This document shows positions 27,219 to 36,214 of a stretch of 64,000 nt of DNA, one piece after another (within the stretch, counting starts at the first letter, position 1; each line of letters starts with the position of its first letter). This stretch comes from Prolixibacteraceae bacterium. GTDB lineage: Bacteria; Bacteroidota; Bacteroidia; Bacteroidales; Prolixibacteraceae. Made by a program: the position numbers and the translations under genes. The notes beneath the pieces were generated by a model that made no database searches, was not told where the DNA came from, and was given only the letters and a program-made list of their open reading frames with translations. The stretch is taken from NCBI GenBank assembly GCA_028282705.1, contig JANQHI010000080.1, forward strand, positions 1 through 64,000, written 5' to 3'.

Positions 27219-27827
27219 ATGGATTATAATTCGCAACGTAAAAAAATGGCCCTGCCTGAATATGGTAGGAATATTCAAAAAATGGTCGACTATGTAGTGA
27301 CTATTGAAGACAGGGAAGAGAGGAATCATGCAGCCAGGACGATCATTGATGTGATGGGAAACCTTTATCCATACTTAAGAGATATTGCAGATTTTAAGCA
27401 TAAATTGTGGGATCATATTGCCATCATGGCTGATTTTAAATTGGACATTGATTACCCATATGACCCACCATCACCAGCCATGTTACTTGAAAAGCCTAAT
27501 TCAGTTCCTTACAACCAACACAGGATAAAAATGAGGCATTATGGGCATAACCTTGAGGAAATGGTAAAAGCTGCTTCTGATAATTTTGAAGATGGCGAAA
27601 CCAAAGAGGTTTTGATTGAGCTGCTGGCCAACCACATGAAAAAGAGCTACCTCACATGGAATAAAGATTCTGTAGCGGACGAAAAAATACTCAAAGACCT
27701 GAAAATACTGTCTTTTGAAAAAATTGACAGGGAAGGGATGCAATTGGCTGAAGTAAAATCAATGGCCAATAAACCCAGGAAGAAGAATGGCGCACACAGG
27801 CACCATAAAAAAAATGATAAAAACTAA
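27219..27827 (+). CDS. DUF4290 family protein
   Basis: A 202-residue soluble protein with the DUF4290 pattern: LPEYGRNIQKMVDYV near the start, REERNHAARTIIDVM, LRDIADFKHKLWDHI and MRHYGHNLEEMV. The C-terminus is basic (KPRKKNGAHRHHKKND), perhaps for nucleic-acid or ribosome contact. The family is confined to Bacteroidota and has no known function. It precedes murA by 21 nt, an arrangement that appears conserved in the phylum, so a link to cell-wall synthesis is plausible but unproven. Confidence 0.9.
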   Translation: MDYNSQRKKMALPEYGRNIQKMVDYVVTIEDREERNHAARTIIDVMGNLYPYLRDIADFKHKLWDHIAIMADFKLDIDYPYDPPSPAMLLEKPNSVPYNQHRIKMRHYGHNLEEMVKAASDNFEDGETKEVLIELLANHMKKSYLTWNKDSVADEKILKDLKILSFEKIDREGMQLAEVKSMANKPRKKNGAHRHHKKNDKN

Positions 27828-27848
27828 TCCTTAAAACGCGTTTTCCCA

Positions 27849-29153
27849 ATGGCTACTTTCAAAATTGAAGGAGGACACCAGTTAAAAGGGGAACTTCAGC
27901 CCCAGGGAGCTAAGAATGAAGCACTACAAATTATTTGTGCAACCCTGCTTACTGCAGAAGATGTAACCATCCAAAACATTCCTGAAATAAGTGATGTACT
28001 TAAACTTATTGACATCCTTAAAGGATTGGGGGTAGAGATAAAAAGGTCCTTAAAAGGCAAATATATTTTTAATGCCAAAAACATTGATATCCAATACCTA
28101 AAGAGTGAAGACTTTTCAAGGAAAGCTTCAAAGCTAAGGGGTTCAATAATGATCATTGGACCACTACTGGCCAGGATTGGAAAAGGGTTTATCCCCCAAC
28201 CAGGAGGAGATAAAATTGGAAGGCGCAGGTTAGATACCCATTTTATTGGCTTTGAAAAAATGGGAGCAAGGTTTGAATTTGATGCACTGAATTATTGCTT
28301 CAACATCAATGCAGAAAAGCTGAAAGGAACCTACATGTTGCTTGATGAAGCATCAGTAACAGGAACAGCCAATATAGTGATGGCTGCTGTAATGGCTGAA
28401 GGCGTAACCACTATTTACAATGCTGCCTGTGAGCCATACCTACAGCAACTTTGCAAAATGCTGAACTCAATGGGAGCTAACATTTTAGGCATAGGTTCTA
28501 ACCTTCTTACCATAGAAGGTGTCACTGAATTAAAAGGTTGCAACCACTCCATACTGCCTGACATGATTGAGGTTGGTAGTTTTATTGGGTTGGCAGCCAT
28601 GACAGGCTCTGAAATCCTGATAAGAGATGTAGGGCTTAACCACTTAGGGATCATTCCTGATTCATTCAGGAGGCTGGGCATTGAAGTTGCCCAGAAAGGA
28701 GATGATTTGTTTATCCCTTCACAAGAACATTATGAAATTGAGACCTACCTTGATGGGTCTATCATGACCATTGCTGATGCCCCCTGGCCAGGGCTAACCC
28801 CTGACCTTTTGAGTGTATTCCTGGTAGTGGCAACACAAGCAAAAGGGAGTGTGCTCATACACCAAAAAATGTTTGAAAGCCGCCTGTTTTTCGTGGATAA
28901 ACTGATTGACATGGGTGCCCAGATCATCCTTTGCGACCCACACAGAGCTACAGTAATTGGCCTTGACAAAAACCATATGCTTAAAGCTACCAAAATGACG
29001 TCTCCTGACATTCGGGCTGGTATTGCATTATTAATTGCTGCCCTATCAGCTCAGGGTGTGAGTACTATTGACAATATTGAACAAATTGACAGGGGCTATG
29101 AAAATATGGAGGGCAGGTTAAATGCCCTTGGTGCAAATATTACCCGAATTTAA
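27849..29153 (+). CDS. murA: UDP-N-acetylglucosamine 1-carboxyvinyltransferase with Asp at the fosfomycin site
   Basis: It transfers enolpyruvate from PEP to UDP-GlcNAc, the first committed step of peptidoglycan synthesis. The 434 residues have the usual EPSP-synthase-like inverted barrels, the N-terminal AKNEAL lysine motif and the catalytic loop. In that loop the usual Cys (GGCxIGxRP) is replaced by Asp: QPGGDKIGRRRLD, Asp121. The Cys-to-Asp form is catalytically active in other bacteria and is not alkylated by fosfomycin, so natural insensitivity is predicted. Cotranscribed with DUF4290. Confidence 0.95.
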   Translation: MATFKIEGGHQLKGELQPQGAKNEALQIICATLLTAEDVTIQNIPEISDVLKLIDILKGLGVEIKRSLKGKYIFNAKNIDIQYLKSEDFSRKASKLRGSIMIIGPLLARIGKGFIPQPGGDKIGRRRLDTHFIGFEKMGARFEFDALNYCFNINAEKLKGTYMLLDEASVTGTANIVMAAVMAEGVTTIYNAACEPYLQQLCKMLNSMGANILGIGSNLLTIEGVTELKGCNHSILPDMIEVGSFIGLAAMTGSEILIRDVGLNHLGIIPDSFRRLGIEVAQKGDDLFIPSQEHYEIETYLDGSIMTIADAPWPGLTPDLLSVFLVVATQAKGSVLIHQKMFESRLFFVDKLIDMGAQIILCDPHRATVIGLDKNHMLKATKMTSPDIRAGIALLIAALSAQGVSTIDNIEQIDRGYENMEGRLNALGANITRI

Positions 29154-29255
29154 AAAATCACCTATACAAGCTTAAAAAATGTTAATAACTGAACCCCCTA
29201 TCTAAAACAATGTTATACTTGTAATTATTATTTTTGAGTTTTAACAAAAAATATA

Positions 29256-29786
29256 ATGATGAAGAAGAATTTTCTGTTTATTATAACACTTTTGATAGCA
29301 GGTAGTTTAACCACTGAGATATCAGCCACAAACCCAAAATTAGGCATTAATATTGGGGATAAAGCCCCTGATATTATTGAAAAATCTGTTTCAGGTGAAG
29401 TGATAAAACTTTCTGACCTTGAAGGCAAAATGGTTTTAATTGATTTTTGGGCATCCTGGTGTGGTCCATGTAGGCGTGAAAACCCAACTTTGGTTAAAGC
29501 TTACCATCAATTTAAAGATGCAAAATTCAAAAATGGGGATGGGTTTACTGTTTTTGGTGTTTCTCTTGACAGGGCCAAAGATGCCTGGGTCAAAGGAATA
29601 AAAGATGATAAACTTGATTGGCCATACCATGTGAGCGACCTAAGGTTCTGGTCATCAAAACATGCAGCTGTATATAGGGTAAGAGGTATTCCTGCTAATT
29701 TCCTCATTAATGGAGAAGGGATAATTGTTGCAAAAAACCTGAGGGGACCAGCCCTGGAAGCAGCTTTGAAAAAATACTTGAAATAA
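29256..29786 (+). CDS. Secreted TlpA-like thiol-disulfide oxidoreductase
   Basis: A 176-residue thioredoxin-fold protein with an N-terminal signal sequence (FLFIITLLIAGSL, cleaved near SATNP) and the redox motif WASWCGPCRREN around residue 68. The cis-proline segment VRGIPANFLI is present. It should work in the periplasm, reducing or relaying disulfides, for example in cytochrome c maturation or stress defence. The start may be the first or second Met. A strong hairpin terminator follows and separates it from grpE. Confidence 0.9.
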   Translation: MMKKNFLFIITLLIAGSLTTEISATNPKLGINIGDKAPDIIEKSVSGEVIKLSDLEGKMVLIDFWASWCGPCRRENPTLVKAYHQFKDAKFKNGDGFTVFGVSLDRAKDAWVKGIKDDKLDWPYHVSDLRFWSSKHAAVYRVRGIPANFLINGEGIIVAKNLRGPALEAALKKYLK

Positions 29787-29830
29787 TATCCATTTAAAAA
29801 TATGATTCAGGGATATGTTCCCTGCAATAA

Positions 29831-29875
29831 ACAAATTGGCACTCTTTTTTGATAAGGGTGTCAATTTGTCTTTTT
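29831..29875 (+). terminator. Strong hairpin terminator after the TlpA-like gene
   Basis: A 16-bp stem (29831-29846 with 29854-29869, two G-T pairs) encloses a 7-nt loop and runs into CTTTTT. The T-run merges with the grpE -7 element. Confidence 0.75.
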
Positions 29876-29882
29876 ATATTTG
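29875..29882 (+). promoter_or_regulatory. -7 element of a grpE-dnaJ promoter
   Basis: TATATTTG is an exact TAnnTTTG match, 49 nt before grpE. The nearest TTTG (29848-29851) is 23 nt upstream, slightly too far, and lies inside the terminator hairpin. No CIRCE element is seen. Confidence 0.45.
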
Positions 29883-29930
29883 CATGGCAAAATTTTTGAA
29901 TAATCCTCTGCTACAAAAAATCGTGTTAAA

Positions 29931-30542
29931 ATGAGTGAAAAAAAGACAAAACAGGAAGAACAACATATAGAAGCAACTGAACAGGAAAAAGTGCAGGCTG
30001 AAGAAAAAAAAGAAGTTCAACCAGAAGAAAGGAAAAAGGAAGCTACATCCAAAAAGAAATCTTCTTCAAAATCAAGAAAAGAAAAAAAAGAGGATACCAT
30101 AAAAGCCCTTGAATCAAAATTAGAAGAAATATCTGATAAGCACTTGAGGTTACAAGCTGAATTTGATAATTTCAGGAGAAGGACATTAAAAGAAAAATCA
30201 GAACTCATAAAATCAGCCGGAGAATCAGTCTTGGTAAATCTATTACCTGTTATTGATGATTTTGAAAGAGCTATTGAAAGCCTGAAGGATATAGATGACA
30301 AAGAACCTTCAAAAGAGGGGATGTTGTTGATTTTTACAAAATTTCAGGAATTCCTGAAACAAAATGGGGTAAATGAAATAGAAGCAATGCATCAGGATTT
30401 TGACCTTGACCTTCATGAAGCTGTTACAAAAATACCAACACCTTCAGAAGATTTGAAAGGTAAAAATGTTGATGTCATCCAAAAAGGGTATACCCTGGGT
30501 GATAAAGTGATACGTTTTGCAAAAGTAGTTATTGGAGAGTAA
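29931..30542 (+). CDS. grpE: Nucleotide exchange factor GrpE
   Basis: It releases ADP from DnaK in the chaperone cycle. The first 60 or so residues are a highly charged Glu/Lys tail, followed by a long coiled-coil (about 60-115, [14 protein letters not shown]) and the beta-domain ending in [18 protein letters not shown] (cited as GYTLGD and RFAKVVIGE). Length 203 residues is normal. It is 19 nt upstream of dnaJ and forms a grpE-dnaJ unit; dnaK is elsewhere. Confidence 0.95.
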   Translation: MSEKKTKQEEQHIEATEQEKVQAEEKKEVQPEERKKEATSKKKSSSKSRKEKKEDTIKALESKLEEISDKHLRLQAEFDNFRRRTLKEKSELIKSAGESVLVNLLPVIDDFERAIESLKDIDDKEPSKEGMLLIFTKFQEFLKQNGVNEIEAMHQDFDLDLHEAVTKIPTPSEDLKGKNVDVIQKGYTLGDKVIRFAKVVIGE

Positions 30543-30561
30543 CACCACAGAATCAGTTATT

Positions 30562-31713
30562 ATGGCAAAAAGAGATTATTATGATGTATTAGGTGTTGGC
30601 AAAAGTGCTACTGCAGAAGAATTAAAAAAAGCTTACCGCAAAAAAGCCCTTCAATACCATCCTGATAAAAATCCTGGAGATAAGGAAGCAGAAGAAAAAT
30701 TCAAAGAAGCTGCTGAAGCCTATGAAGTACTTAGCAATGAAAACAAAAGGGCGCGTTATGACCAGTTTGGGCATGCAGGAATGACAGGTGCTGCAGCTGG
30801 AGGAGGCTTTGGAGGCTTCTCTGACATTGAAGATATCTTCTCCACATTTGGGGATATTTTTGGTGGGCACTTTGGTGGCTTTGGAGGGTTTGGTAACAGC
30901 AGGCGTGGAGGCAGAAGGGTTAATAGAGGTTCTGACTTAAGGGTAAAAGTAAAACTTAACCTGAGTGAAATTGCCAATGGTGTTGAGAAGAAATTAAAAG
31001 TAAAAAAATATGTGTCCTGTAACCATTGTGGAGGCTCTGGTGCACAAGGTGGCAATGCCTTCAGTACTTGTGGAACATGTAGGGGGACAGGGCAGGTAAC
31101 CAGGATATCTAATACCATATTGGGGCAAATGCAAACCTCATCAACATGCCCTACCTGCCAGGGAGAAGGAAAAGTCATTACAAACAAATGTAACCACTGT
31201 GCTGGTGAAGGTGTAGTGCGCGATGAAGAAATCATATCTATCAAAATACCTGCTGGTGTTGGCGAAGGCATGCAGCTAAATGTGTCAGGAAAAGGGAATG
31301 CAGGGCGCAGGGATGGTATAAATGGAGACCTATTGGTTATTATTACTGAAGAAAAACACCCTGAGTTGATCAGGGATGAAAATAACCTGATCTATAACCT
31401 CTACCTTTCATTCCCTGAAATTGCCTTAGGGAAAACAGTTGAAGTCCCTACTATTGAAGGAAAAGTAAAAGTAAAAATTGATGCAGGGACACAGCCTGAA
31501 AAAATATTGCGTTTACGCGGAAAAGGCATTCCAGATGTAAACAGGTATGGCAGGGGTGACCTACTGGTAAGGATCCATGTTTGGGTTCCAAAAAAATTAA
31601 GCACAGAAGAAAAGAAATTGTTGGAGAAACTTCAAAATACACCAGGCTTCCAGCATGGGCCTTCAGAAAGTGACAAGAGTTTTTTCGAGAAAATGAGGAA
31701 TATGTTTGATTAA
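30562..31713 (+). CDS. dnaJ: Chaperone DnaJ
   Basis: A type I Hsp40 of 383 residues: J domain with the HPD motif ([11 protein letters not shown]), Gly/Phe-rich linker (about 75-125), four CxxCxGxG zinc-finger repeats ([32 protein letters not shown]) and two C-terminal substrate-binding domains. It stimulates DnaK ATP hydrolysis and delivers unfolded proteins. The start is ATG 30562 ([11 protein letters not shown]); an in-frame ATG at 30532 overlaps grpE and adds ten unconserved residues. Confidence 0.97.
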   Translation: MAKRDYYDVLGVGKSATAEELKKAYRKKALQYHPDKNPGDKEAEEKFKEAAEAYEVLSNENKRARYDQFGHAGMTGAAAGGGFGGFSDIEDIFSTFGDIFGGHFGGFGGFGNSRRGGRRVNRGSDLRVKVKLNLSEIANGVEKKLKVKKYVSCNHCGGSGAQGGNAFSTCGTCRGTGQVTRISNTILGQMQTSSTCPTCQGEGKVITNKCNHCAGEGVVRDEEIISIKIPAGVGEGMQLNVSGKGNAGRRDGINGDLLVIITEEKHPELIRDENNLIYNLYLSFPEIALGKTVEVPTIEGKVKVKIDAGTQPEKILRLRGKGIPDVNRYGRGDLLVRIHVWVPKKLSTEEKKLLEKLQNTPGFQHGPSESDKSFFEKMRNMFD

Positions 31714-31785
31714 CAGAAACATACAAGCACTGTCCTCCATAAAAGAAAACATCTACTTAACATTAGCTAATTTATTTTAATTGAT

Positions 31786-31817
31786 TTTGGACAGCTAAGA
31801 TTTTATAACTATACTTG
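31786..31817 (+). promoter_or_regulatory. Promoter of the histidine operon leader
   Basis: TTTG (31786-31789) is followed after 20 nt by TATACTTG (31810-31817), a 7/8 match to TAnnTTTG. Transcription should begin near 31824, about 12 nt before the leader-peptide ATG. Confidence 0.7.
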
Positions 31818-31835
31818 CATACAAATAGTCAAAAA

Positions 31836-31898
31836 ATGAATACAAGGACATTACATCATGGCCATCATTGGGGAATCCTTCCATCAGGTAGGCCATAA
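31836..31898 (+). CDS. hisL: Histidine operon leader peptide
   Basis: The 20-codon frame encodes MNTRTLHHGHHWGILPSGRP, with four His codons in a five-codon window. ATGGCC (31858-31863), over the His codons, can pair with GGCCAT (31891-31896) as protector stem. GGTAGGCC (31887-31894) can instead pair with GGCTTACC (31935-31942) of the terminator 5' arm as antiterminator, eight pairs with one G-T. Stalling at His codons would therefore favour readthrough into hisG, and completion of the peptide would favour termination. Confidence 0.85.
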   Translation: MNTRTLHHGHHWGILPSGRP

Positions 31899-31933
31899 GT
31901 TTTTTGTCTGTAATAAAAGATATTAATCAGTTT

Positions 31934-31962
31934 AGGCTTACCATTTTGGTGAGCCTTTTTTT
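31934..31962 (+). terminator. Attenuator terminator of the histidine operon
   Basis: AGGCTTACC (31934-31942) pairs with GGTGAGCCT (31948-31956), nine pairs with one wobble, loop ATTTT, followed by T to 31962. The hisG ATG is 11 nt further on. Confidence 0.85.
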
Positions 31963-31973
31963 ATTTTATAAAA

Positions 31974-32834
31974 ATGGAAAACAAACTAAAAATTGCCATT
32001 CAAACAAAAGGCAGGCTCAATGAAGATTCAATAAAACTCATTGAGGAAACAGGGATCAAGCTTACAGCAGGTAAAAGGAAATTGGTTGCTTCAGCCAAAA
32101 ACTTCCCTATGCATGCTCTATTCCTGAGGGATGATGATATCCCACAAACTGTAGCTGACAATGTAGCTGACATAGGCATTGTGGGCGAAAATGAAATGCT
32201 TGAAAAACAAGAGAATGTGGTTATTGTAAAAAGGTTGGGGTTTAGTAAATGTAGGCTTTCCCTGGCTATCCCAAAATCCCTTGAATATGAAGGCATTGAG
32301 TTTTTTAATGGCAAAAAAATTGCCACTTCTTACCCAGTTATCTTAAAAAAATTCCTGGATGAAAAAAACATCAATGCAGAAATCCATGTGATCACAGGGT
32401 CAGTTGAAATTGCCCCTGGCATTGGGCTGGCTGATGCTATCTTTGATATAGTCAGCTCTGGCTCAACCCTGGTGAGCAACAGGCTGAAAGAGGTAGAGGT
32501 TGTCATCCAGTCTGAAGCTGTTTTAGTTGCTAGCCCAAACCTTTCAGAAAAGAAAAAAGAGATCCTGGACGAATTTATTTTCAGGATGGAATCAGTCCAA
32601 AGGGCTGAAGGCAAAAAATATATATTATTGAATGCTCCTAATGAAAAGGTTGATGAAATTACCAGCTTGCTTCCTGGTATGAAAAGCCCTACCATTGTCC
32701 CTTTGGCACAAGAAGGATGGAGCTCCATGCATTCAGTAATTGAAGAAAATGACTTTTGGGAAGTAATTGGCAGGCTGAAAAAAGCAGGTGCTGAAGGAAT
32801 ATTGGTGGTACCTATTGAAAAGATGATCTTTTAA
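31974..32834 (+). CDS. hisG: ATP phosphoribosyltransferase, long form
   Basis: It joins ATP and PRPP to give phosphoribosyl-ATP, the first step of histidine synthesis and the usual feedback target. At 286 residues it is the long form with a C-terminal regulatory ACT-like domain (about 210-286), so it should not need HisZ. The family opening KIAIQTKGRL, the DIGIVGENE motif and the phosphate-binding GSVEIAPGIGLADAIFDIVSSG region (in parts GSVEIAP, GLADAI, DIVSSG) are present. It is the first structural gene after the attenuator, and its stop codon abuts the EamA start. Confidence 0.96.
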   Translation: MENKLKIAIQTKGRLNEDSIKLIEETGIKLTAGKRKLVASAKNFPMHALFLRDDDIPQTVADNVADIGIVGENEMLEKQENVVIVKRLGFSKCRLSLAIPKSLEYEGIEFFNGKKIATSYPVILKKFLDEKNINAEIHVITGSVEIAPGIGLADAIFDIVSSGSTLVSNRLKEVEVVIQSEAVLVASPNLSEKKKEILDEFIFRMESVQRAEGKKYILLNAPNEKVDEITSLLPGMKSPTIVPLAQEGWSSMHSVIEENDFWEVIGRLKKAGAEGILVVPIEKMIF

Positions 32835-33722
32835 ATGACCTTTAGGCAATACATATTATTTGTTATTCCTACCCTAATTTGGGGTTCAACCTGGTATGCC
32901 ATTAAGTTTCAACTGGGGCAGGTTGACCCTTTGGTTTCAGTAGCTTACAGGTTTGCTTTGGCTGGGTTGCTGTTACTGGGATTTTGCAAAATTGCTGGCA
33001 AACCATTAAAATTCACGGGTAAAGAGCACTTCCTGATGGTAGCATTGGGCTTAAGCCTTTTTGGGTTTAACTATTGGTTAGTGTATGAAGCTGAAACCAT
33101 TTTTACCAGTGGGGTTGTTGCTGTCATTTTTTCACTGATCATTTTTTTTAATATATTCTTCAATGCCATTTTCCTCAATGGTACCATCAAAAAAGAAGTT
33201 ATTGGGGCAGCTTTCCTGGGTGTTGGGGGTACTGCCCTTTTGTTCAGAAATGAATTCACAACCATTGAATTTGGCAAAGAAGGGATTACTGGCCTCATCC
33301 TGTGCCTTATTGGGATTACTTTTGCATCTCTTGGCAACATCCTTTCTGCCTATAAACAAAAGAAGAAAATCCCTGTCATCCAGGCTAATGCTTTTGCTAT
33401 GACATATGGTGGTTTTTTTATGCTGGGCACTGTATTGGTACTTGGGAAACCATTGACTTTTGATTATACCTGGCAATATTCCCTCTCATTAGCATATTTA
33501 GTGATTTTTGGCTCAATTATAGCCTTTTCAACTTACCTAAAATTGTTAGGAGAAATAGGTCCAGACAGGTCAGTTTATATTGCCCTTTTAACACCAGTTA
33601 TAGCCATGATAATTTCAACCTTTTTTGAAGATTACCAATGGAAACCATCTGCAATACTTGGTATTATCCTGCTGTTTGCAGGAAACTTTTTAGCATTAAA
33701 ATTTAAACGTCAAAAAATATAG
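32835..33722 (+). CDS. EamA/DMT-superfamily transporter inside the histidine operon
   Basis: A 295-residue membrane protein with ten predicted helices and two EamA repeats; the PTLIWGSTWYAIKFQLG opening is typical of drug/metabolite exporters. The ATG follows the hisG stop codon directly and hisD begins 3 nt after its end, so it is part of the his transcript and under the same attenuator. Export of histidine, a pathway intermediate or a related metabolite is a reasonable guess from position only. Confidence 0.88.
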   Translation: MTFRQYILFVIPTLIWGSTWYAIKFQLGQVDPLVSVAYRFALAGLLLLGFCKIAGKPLKFTGKEHFLMVALGLSLFGFNYWLVYEAETIFTSGVVAVIFSLIIFFNIFFNAIFLNGTIKKEVIGAAFLGVGGTALLFRNEFTTIEFGKEGITGLILCLIGITFASLGNILSAYKQKKKIPVIQANAFAMTYGGFFMLGTVLVLGKPLTFDYTWQYSLSLAYLVIFGSIIAFSTYLKLLGEIGPDRSVYIALLTPVIAMIISTFFEDYQWKPSAILGIILLFAGNFLALKFKRQKI

Positions 33723-33725
33723 ATT

Positions 33726-35018
33726 ATGAAGGTTTATGAAAATCCATCCCCCTCAGAATGGAAAAATATTTTAAAAAGGCCACTGTTTGATATATCAGAA
33801 TTGAATGAACAGGTAAAAGAAGTGCTTCATGAAATTGAAGTAGAAAAAGGGGCTGCCCTTCATAAATACACTGAGAAGTATGACAAGGTAAAAGTTGCTA
33901 GATTCCTGGTTTCAAATGAGGAAATTGAAAATGCTTCCAATGAATTGGATAAGGAGCTGAAGGAAGCAATGAAAGTTGCTAAAGAAAATATCAGGAAATT
34001 CCACAGGTCACAAATCCCACAGGTGAAAAAAATAGAAACCACACCAGGGGTATTTTGCTGGCAAAAACCTGTACCTATTGAAAAAGTTGGGCTATACATC
34101 CCAGGAGGAAGTGCCCCATTATTTTCCACAGTGCTAATGTTAGCTGTACCAGCCCAACTAGCAGGTTGTGAGGAAATAATCATGTGTACCCCTCCTGATA
34201 AAAATGGGAAAATCAACCCTGCCATTTTGTATGCAGCAAAAATATCAGGAATTACAAAAGTATTTAAACTGGGGGGCATACAGGCAATTGGTGCTATGGC
34301 TTACGGTATTGATGAAATCCCTAAAGTGCATAAAATATTTGGTCCTGGCAACCAGTATGTAATGGCAGCTAAGCAGCTTGTCAGCAACTCTGATGTAGCC
34401 ATTGATATGCCAGCAGGCCCTTCAGAAGTAGCCATCATGGCCGACTCAGCATCAAAGCCTTCTTTTATTGCAGCAGACCTGTTGTCTCAAGCTGAACATG
34501 GACCAGACAGCCAGGTTATCCTTGTGCTAAAAGGCAAGGAACTGATGGAAAAAATTGAAATGGAGTTGGATAAACAAACTACACAGCTTCCACGAAAAGA
34601 AATTGCAGAGAAAGCACTGGGTAACAGTCAGATAATCATATTTGACAATGACCAGGATATGATCAACCTGATCAATGAATATGCCCCAGAGCACCTGATT
34701 ATTTGTACTGATAATTATGCTGAGATGGCTGCCCAGATTAAAAATGCTGGCTCTGTTTTCCTTGGGAATTTTACCCCTGAAAGTGCAGGAGATTATGCCT
34801 CAGGAACCAACCATACACTGCCAACAAATGGATGGGCACGTTCATTTAGTGGGGTGAATATGGATAGCTTCACAAAAAAGATCACTTTTCAGGAAATTAC
34901 CCTTTCGGGGATAAAAACACTAGGACCTGTAATTGAGAAAATGGCTGAAGCAGAACAGCTGCAAGCACACAAAAATGCTGTAACACTAAGGATAATTAAA
35001 GCCATAACAAAACACTAA
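33726..35018 (+). CDS. hisD: Histidinol dehydrogenase
   Basis: It oxidises histidinol to histidine in two NAD-dependent steps using zinc. The 430 residues include the signature region VAIDMPAGPSEVAIMAD, SQAEHGPDSQVILV with the zinc-binding Gln-x2-His, and ASGTNHTLPT near the C-terminus. Family length is normal. It is separated from hisC by one nucleotide. Confidence 0.97.
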   Translation: MKVYENPSPSEWKNILKRPLFDISELNEQVKEVLHEIEVEKGAALHKYTEKYDKVKVARFLVSNEEIENASNELDKELKEAMKVAKENIRKFHRSQIPQVKKIETTPGVFCWQKPVPIEKVGLYIPGGSAPLFSTVLMLAVPAQLAGCEEIIMCTPPDKNGKINPAILYAAKISGITKVFKLGGIQAIGAMAYGIDEIPKVHKIFGPGNQYVMAAKQLVSNSDVAIDMPAGPSEVAIMADSASKPSFIAADLLSQAEHGPDSQVILVLKGKELMEKIEMELDKQTTQLPRKEIAEKALGNSQIIIFDNDQDMINLINEYAPEHLIICTDNYAEMAAQIKNAGSVFLGNFTPESAGDYASGTNHTLPTNGWARSFSGVNMDSFTKKITFQEITLSGIKTLGPVIEKMAEAEQLQAHKNAVTLRIIKAITKH

Positions 35019-35019
35019 A

Positions 35020-36051
35020 ATGGATATAAAAAAGCTTTTAAGGGACAACATTAAAAACCTAAAACCTTACTCCTCTGCCAGGGATGAATACACAGGGCAG
35101 GCATTGGTTTACCTTGATGCCAATGAGATCCCCTATAACCAACCTTACAACAGGTATCCTGACCCTTTGCAAAGAGATGTAAAAGAAAAAATATCAGTAC
35201 AAAAAAATGTACCTGCTGAAAATATTTTCCTGGGTAATGGGAGTGATGAGCCTATTGACCTTCTGATAAGGGCATTTTGTGAACCAGGGATAGATAACAT
35301 TGTTACAATCAACCCCACTTATGGGATGTACCAGGTAGCTGCAGATATCAATAATGTGCAGGTTACATATATTTCATTAAATGATGATTTTCAACTGGTT
35401 CCTTCTTCCCTGTTGGAGGCTGTTAATAAGCATACCAAAATCATATTCCTTTGTTCACCAAACAACCCAACTGGCAATTGCTTAGATATGGATTCAATGG
35501 TTGAAGTGATAGATAACTTCAATGGGCTGGTAATAGTTGATGAAGCTTATATTGACTTTGCCATAGAAAAAAGTTTGCTACCTCAATTAAGCCACTTTAA
35601 CAACCTGGTGGTTTTGCAAACATTCTCAAAAGCCTGGGGCATGGCAGGCATCAGGCTTGGGATGGCATTTGCTTCAACAGAAATTATTTCTGTATTGAAT
35701 AAGATAAAATACCCTTACAACATCAATATTCTCACCCAGCAAAAAGCATTGGAACTATTTAAGTTTGAAGAAAATAAAGAAAGCTGGGTAAAAACCCTGG
35801 TTGAAGAAAGGGGAAAATTGGCAGAGCAGCTTAAGGAGTTTCCTTTTGTAGTGGAGGTATACCATTCTGATGCTAACTTTTTATTGGTAAAGATGCATGA
35901 TGCAAAAGGGATATATGATTACCTGATTGAACAAGAAATTATTGTGCGTGACCGCTCAAAAGTACATCTGTGTGAAAGTAGCCTCAGAATAACTGTTGGA
36001 ACTGAAAAAGAAAATGAGATACTATTAAATGCTTTGGAAGATTTATTGTAA
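35020..36051 (+). CDS. hisC: Histidinol-phosphate aminotransferase
   Basis: A PLP-dependent fold-type I aminotransferase making histidinol phosphate from imidazole-acetol phosphate and glutamate. Key features in its 343 residues are LDANEIPYN, GNGSDEPIDLL, the CSPNNPTGN loop, the VDEAYIDF aspartate and the PLP lysine in TFSKAWGMAGIRLG. Downstream is a 163-nt gap, the largest break inside the his operon, which contains part of the dispersed hairpin module. Confidence 0.96.
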   Translation: MDIKKLLRDNIKNLKPYSSARDEYTGQALVYLDANEIPYNQPYNRYPDPLQRDVKEKISVQKNVPAENIFLGNGSDEPIDLLIRAFCEPGIDNIVTINPTYGMYQVAADINNVQVTYISLNDDFQLVPSSLLEAVNKHTKIIFLCSPNNPTGNCLDMDSMVEVIDNFNGLVIVDEAYIDFAIEKSLLPQLSHFNNLVVLQTFSKAWGMAGIRLGMAFASTEIISVLNKIKYPYNINILTQQKALELFKFEENKESWVKTLVEERGKLAEQLKEFPFVVEVYHSDANFLLVKMHDAKGIYDYLIEQEIIVRDRSKVHLCESSLRITVGTEKENEILLNALEDLL

Positions 36052-36100
36052 GGTTTTTGAAAATAAAATATACAATAAGCAAATGGAAGACTTAAGATAT

Positions 36101-36144
36101 GATAATTGAACATTGGGTATTGAAAATTGAATATCGAGGCTTTT
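36101..36144. repeat. Partial, reversed copy of the dispersed intergenic module
   Basis: Read on the minus strand it gives a GCCTCGATATTCAATTTTCAATACCC-like segment, matching in parts the CAATACTCAATTTTCAATA segment of the modules at 9.7-10.2 kb. The hairpin portion is missing. It lies in the hisC-hisB gap. Confidence 0.5.
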
Positions 36145-36214
36145 AAAAAATATTCAAATAAATAATAAACAAGTGAAAAGTAACTAAGGATTGAACTTAT
36201 AAAAATAATATTAT

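Noticed and set aside
30532-30561. Upstream in-frame ATG for dnaJ
   Set aside because: It lies in the grpE end and adds ten unconserved residues before the canonical [11 protein letters not shown] start.
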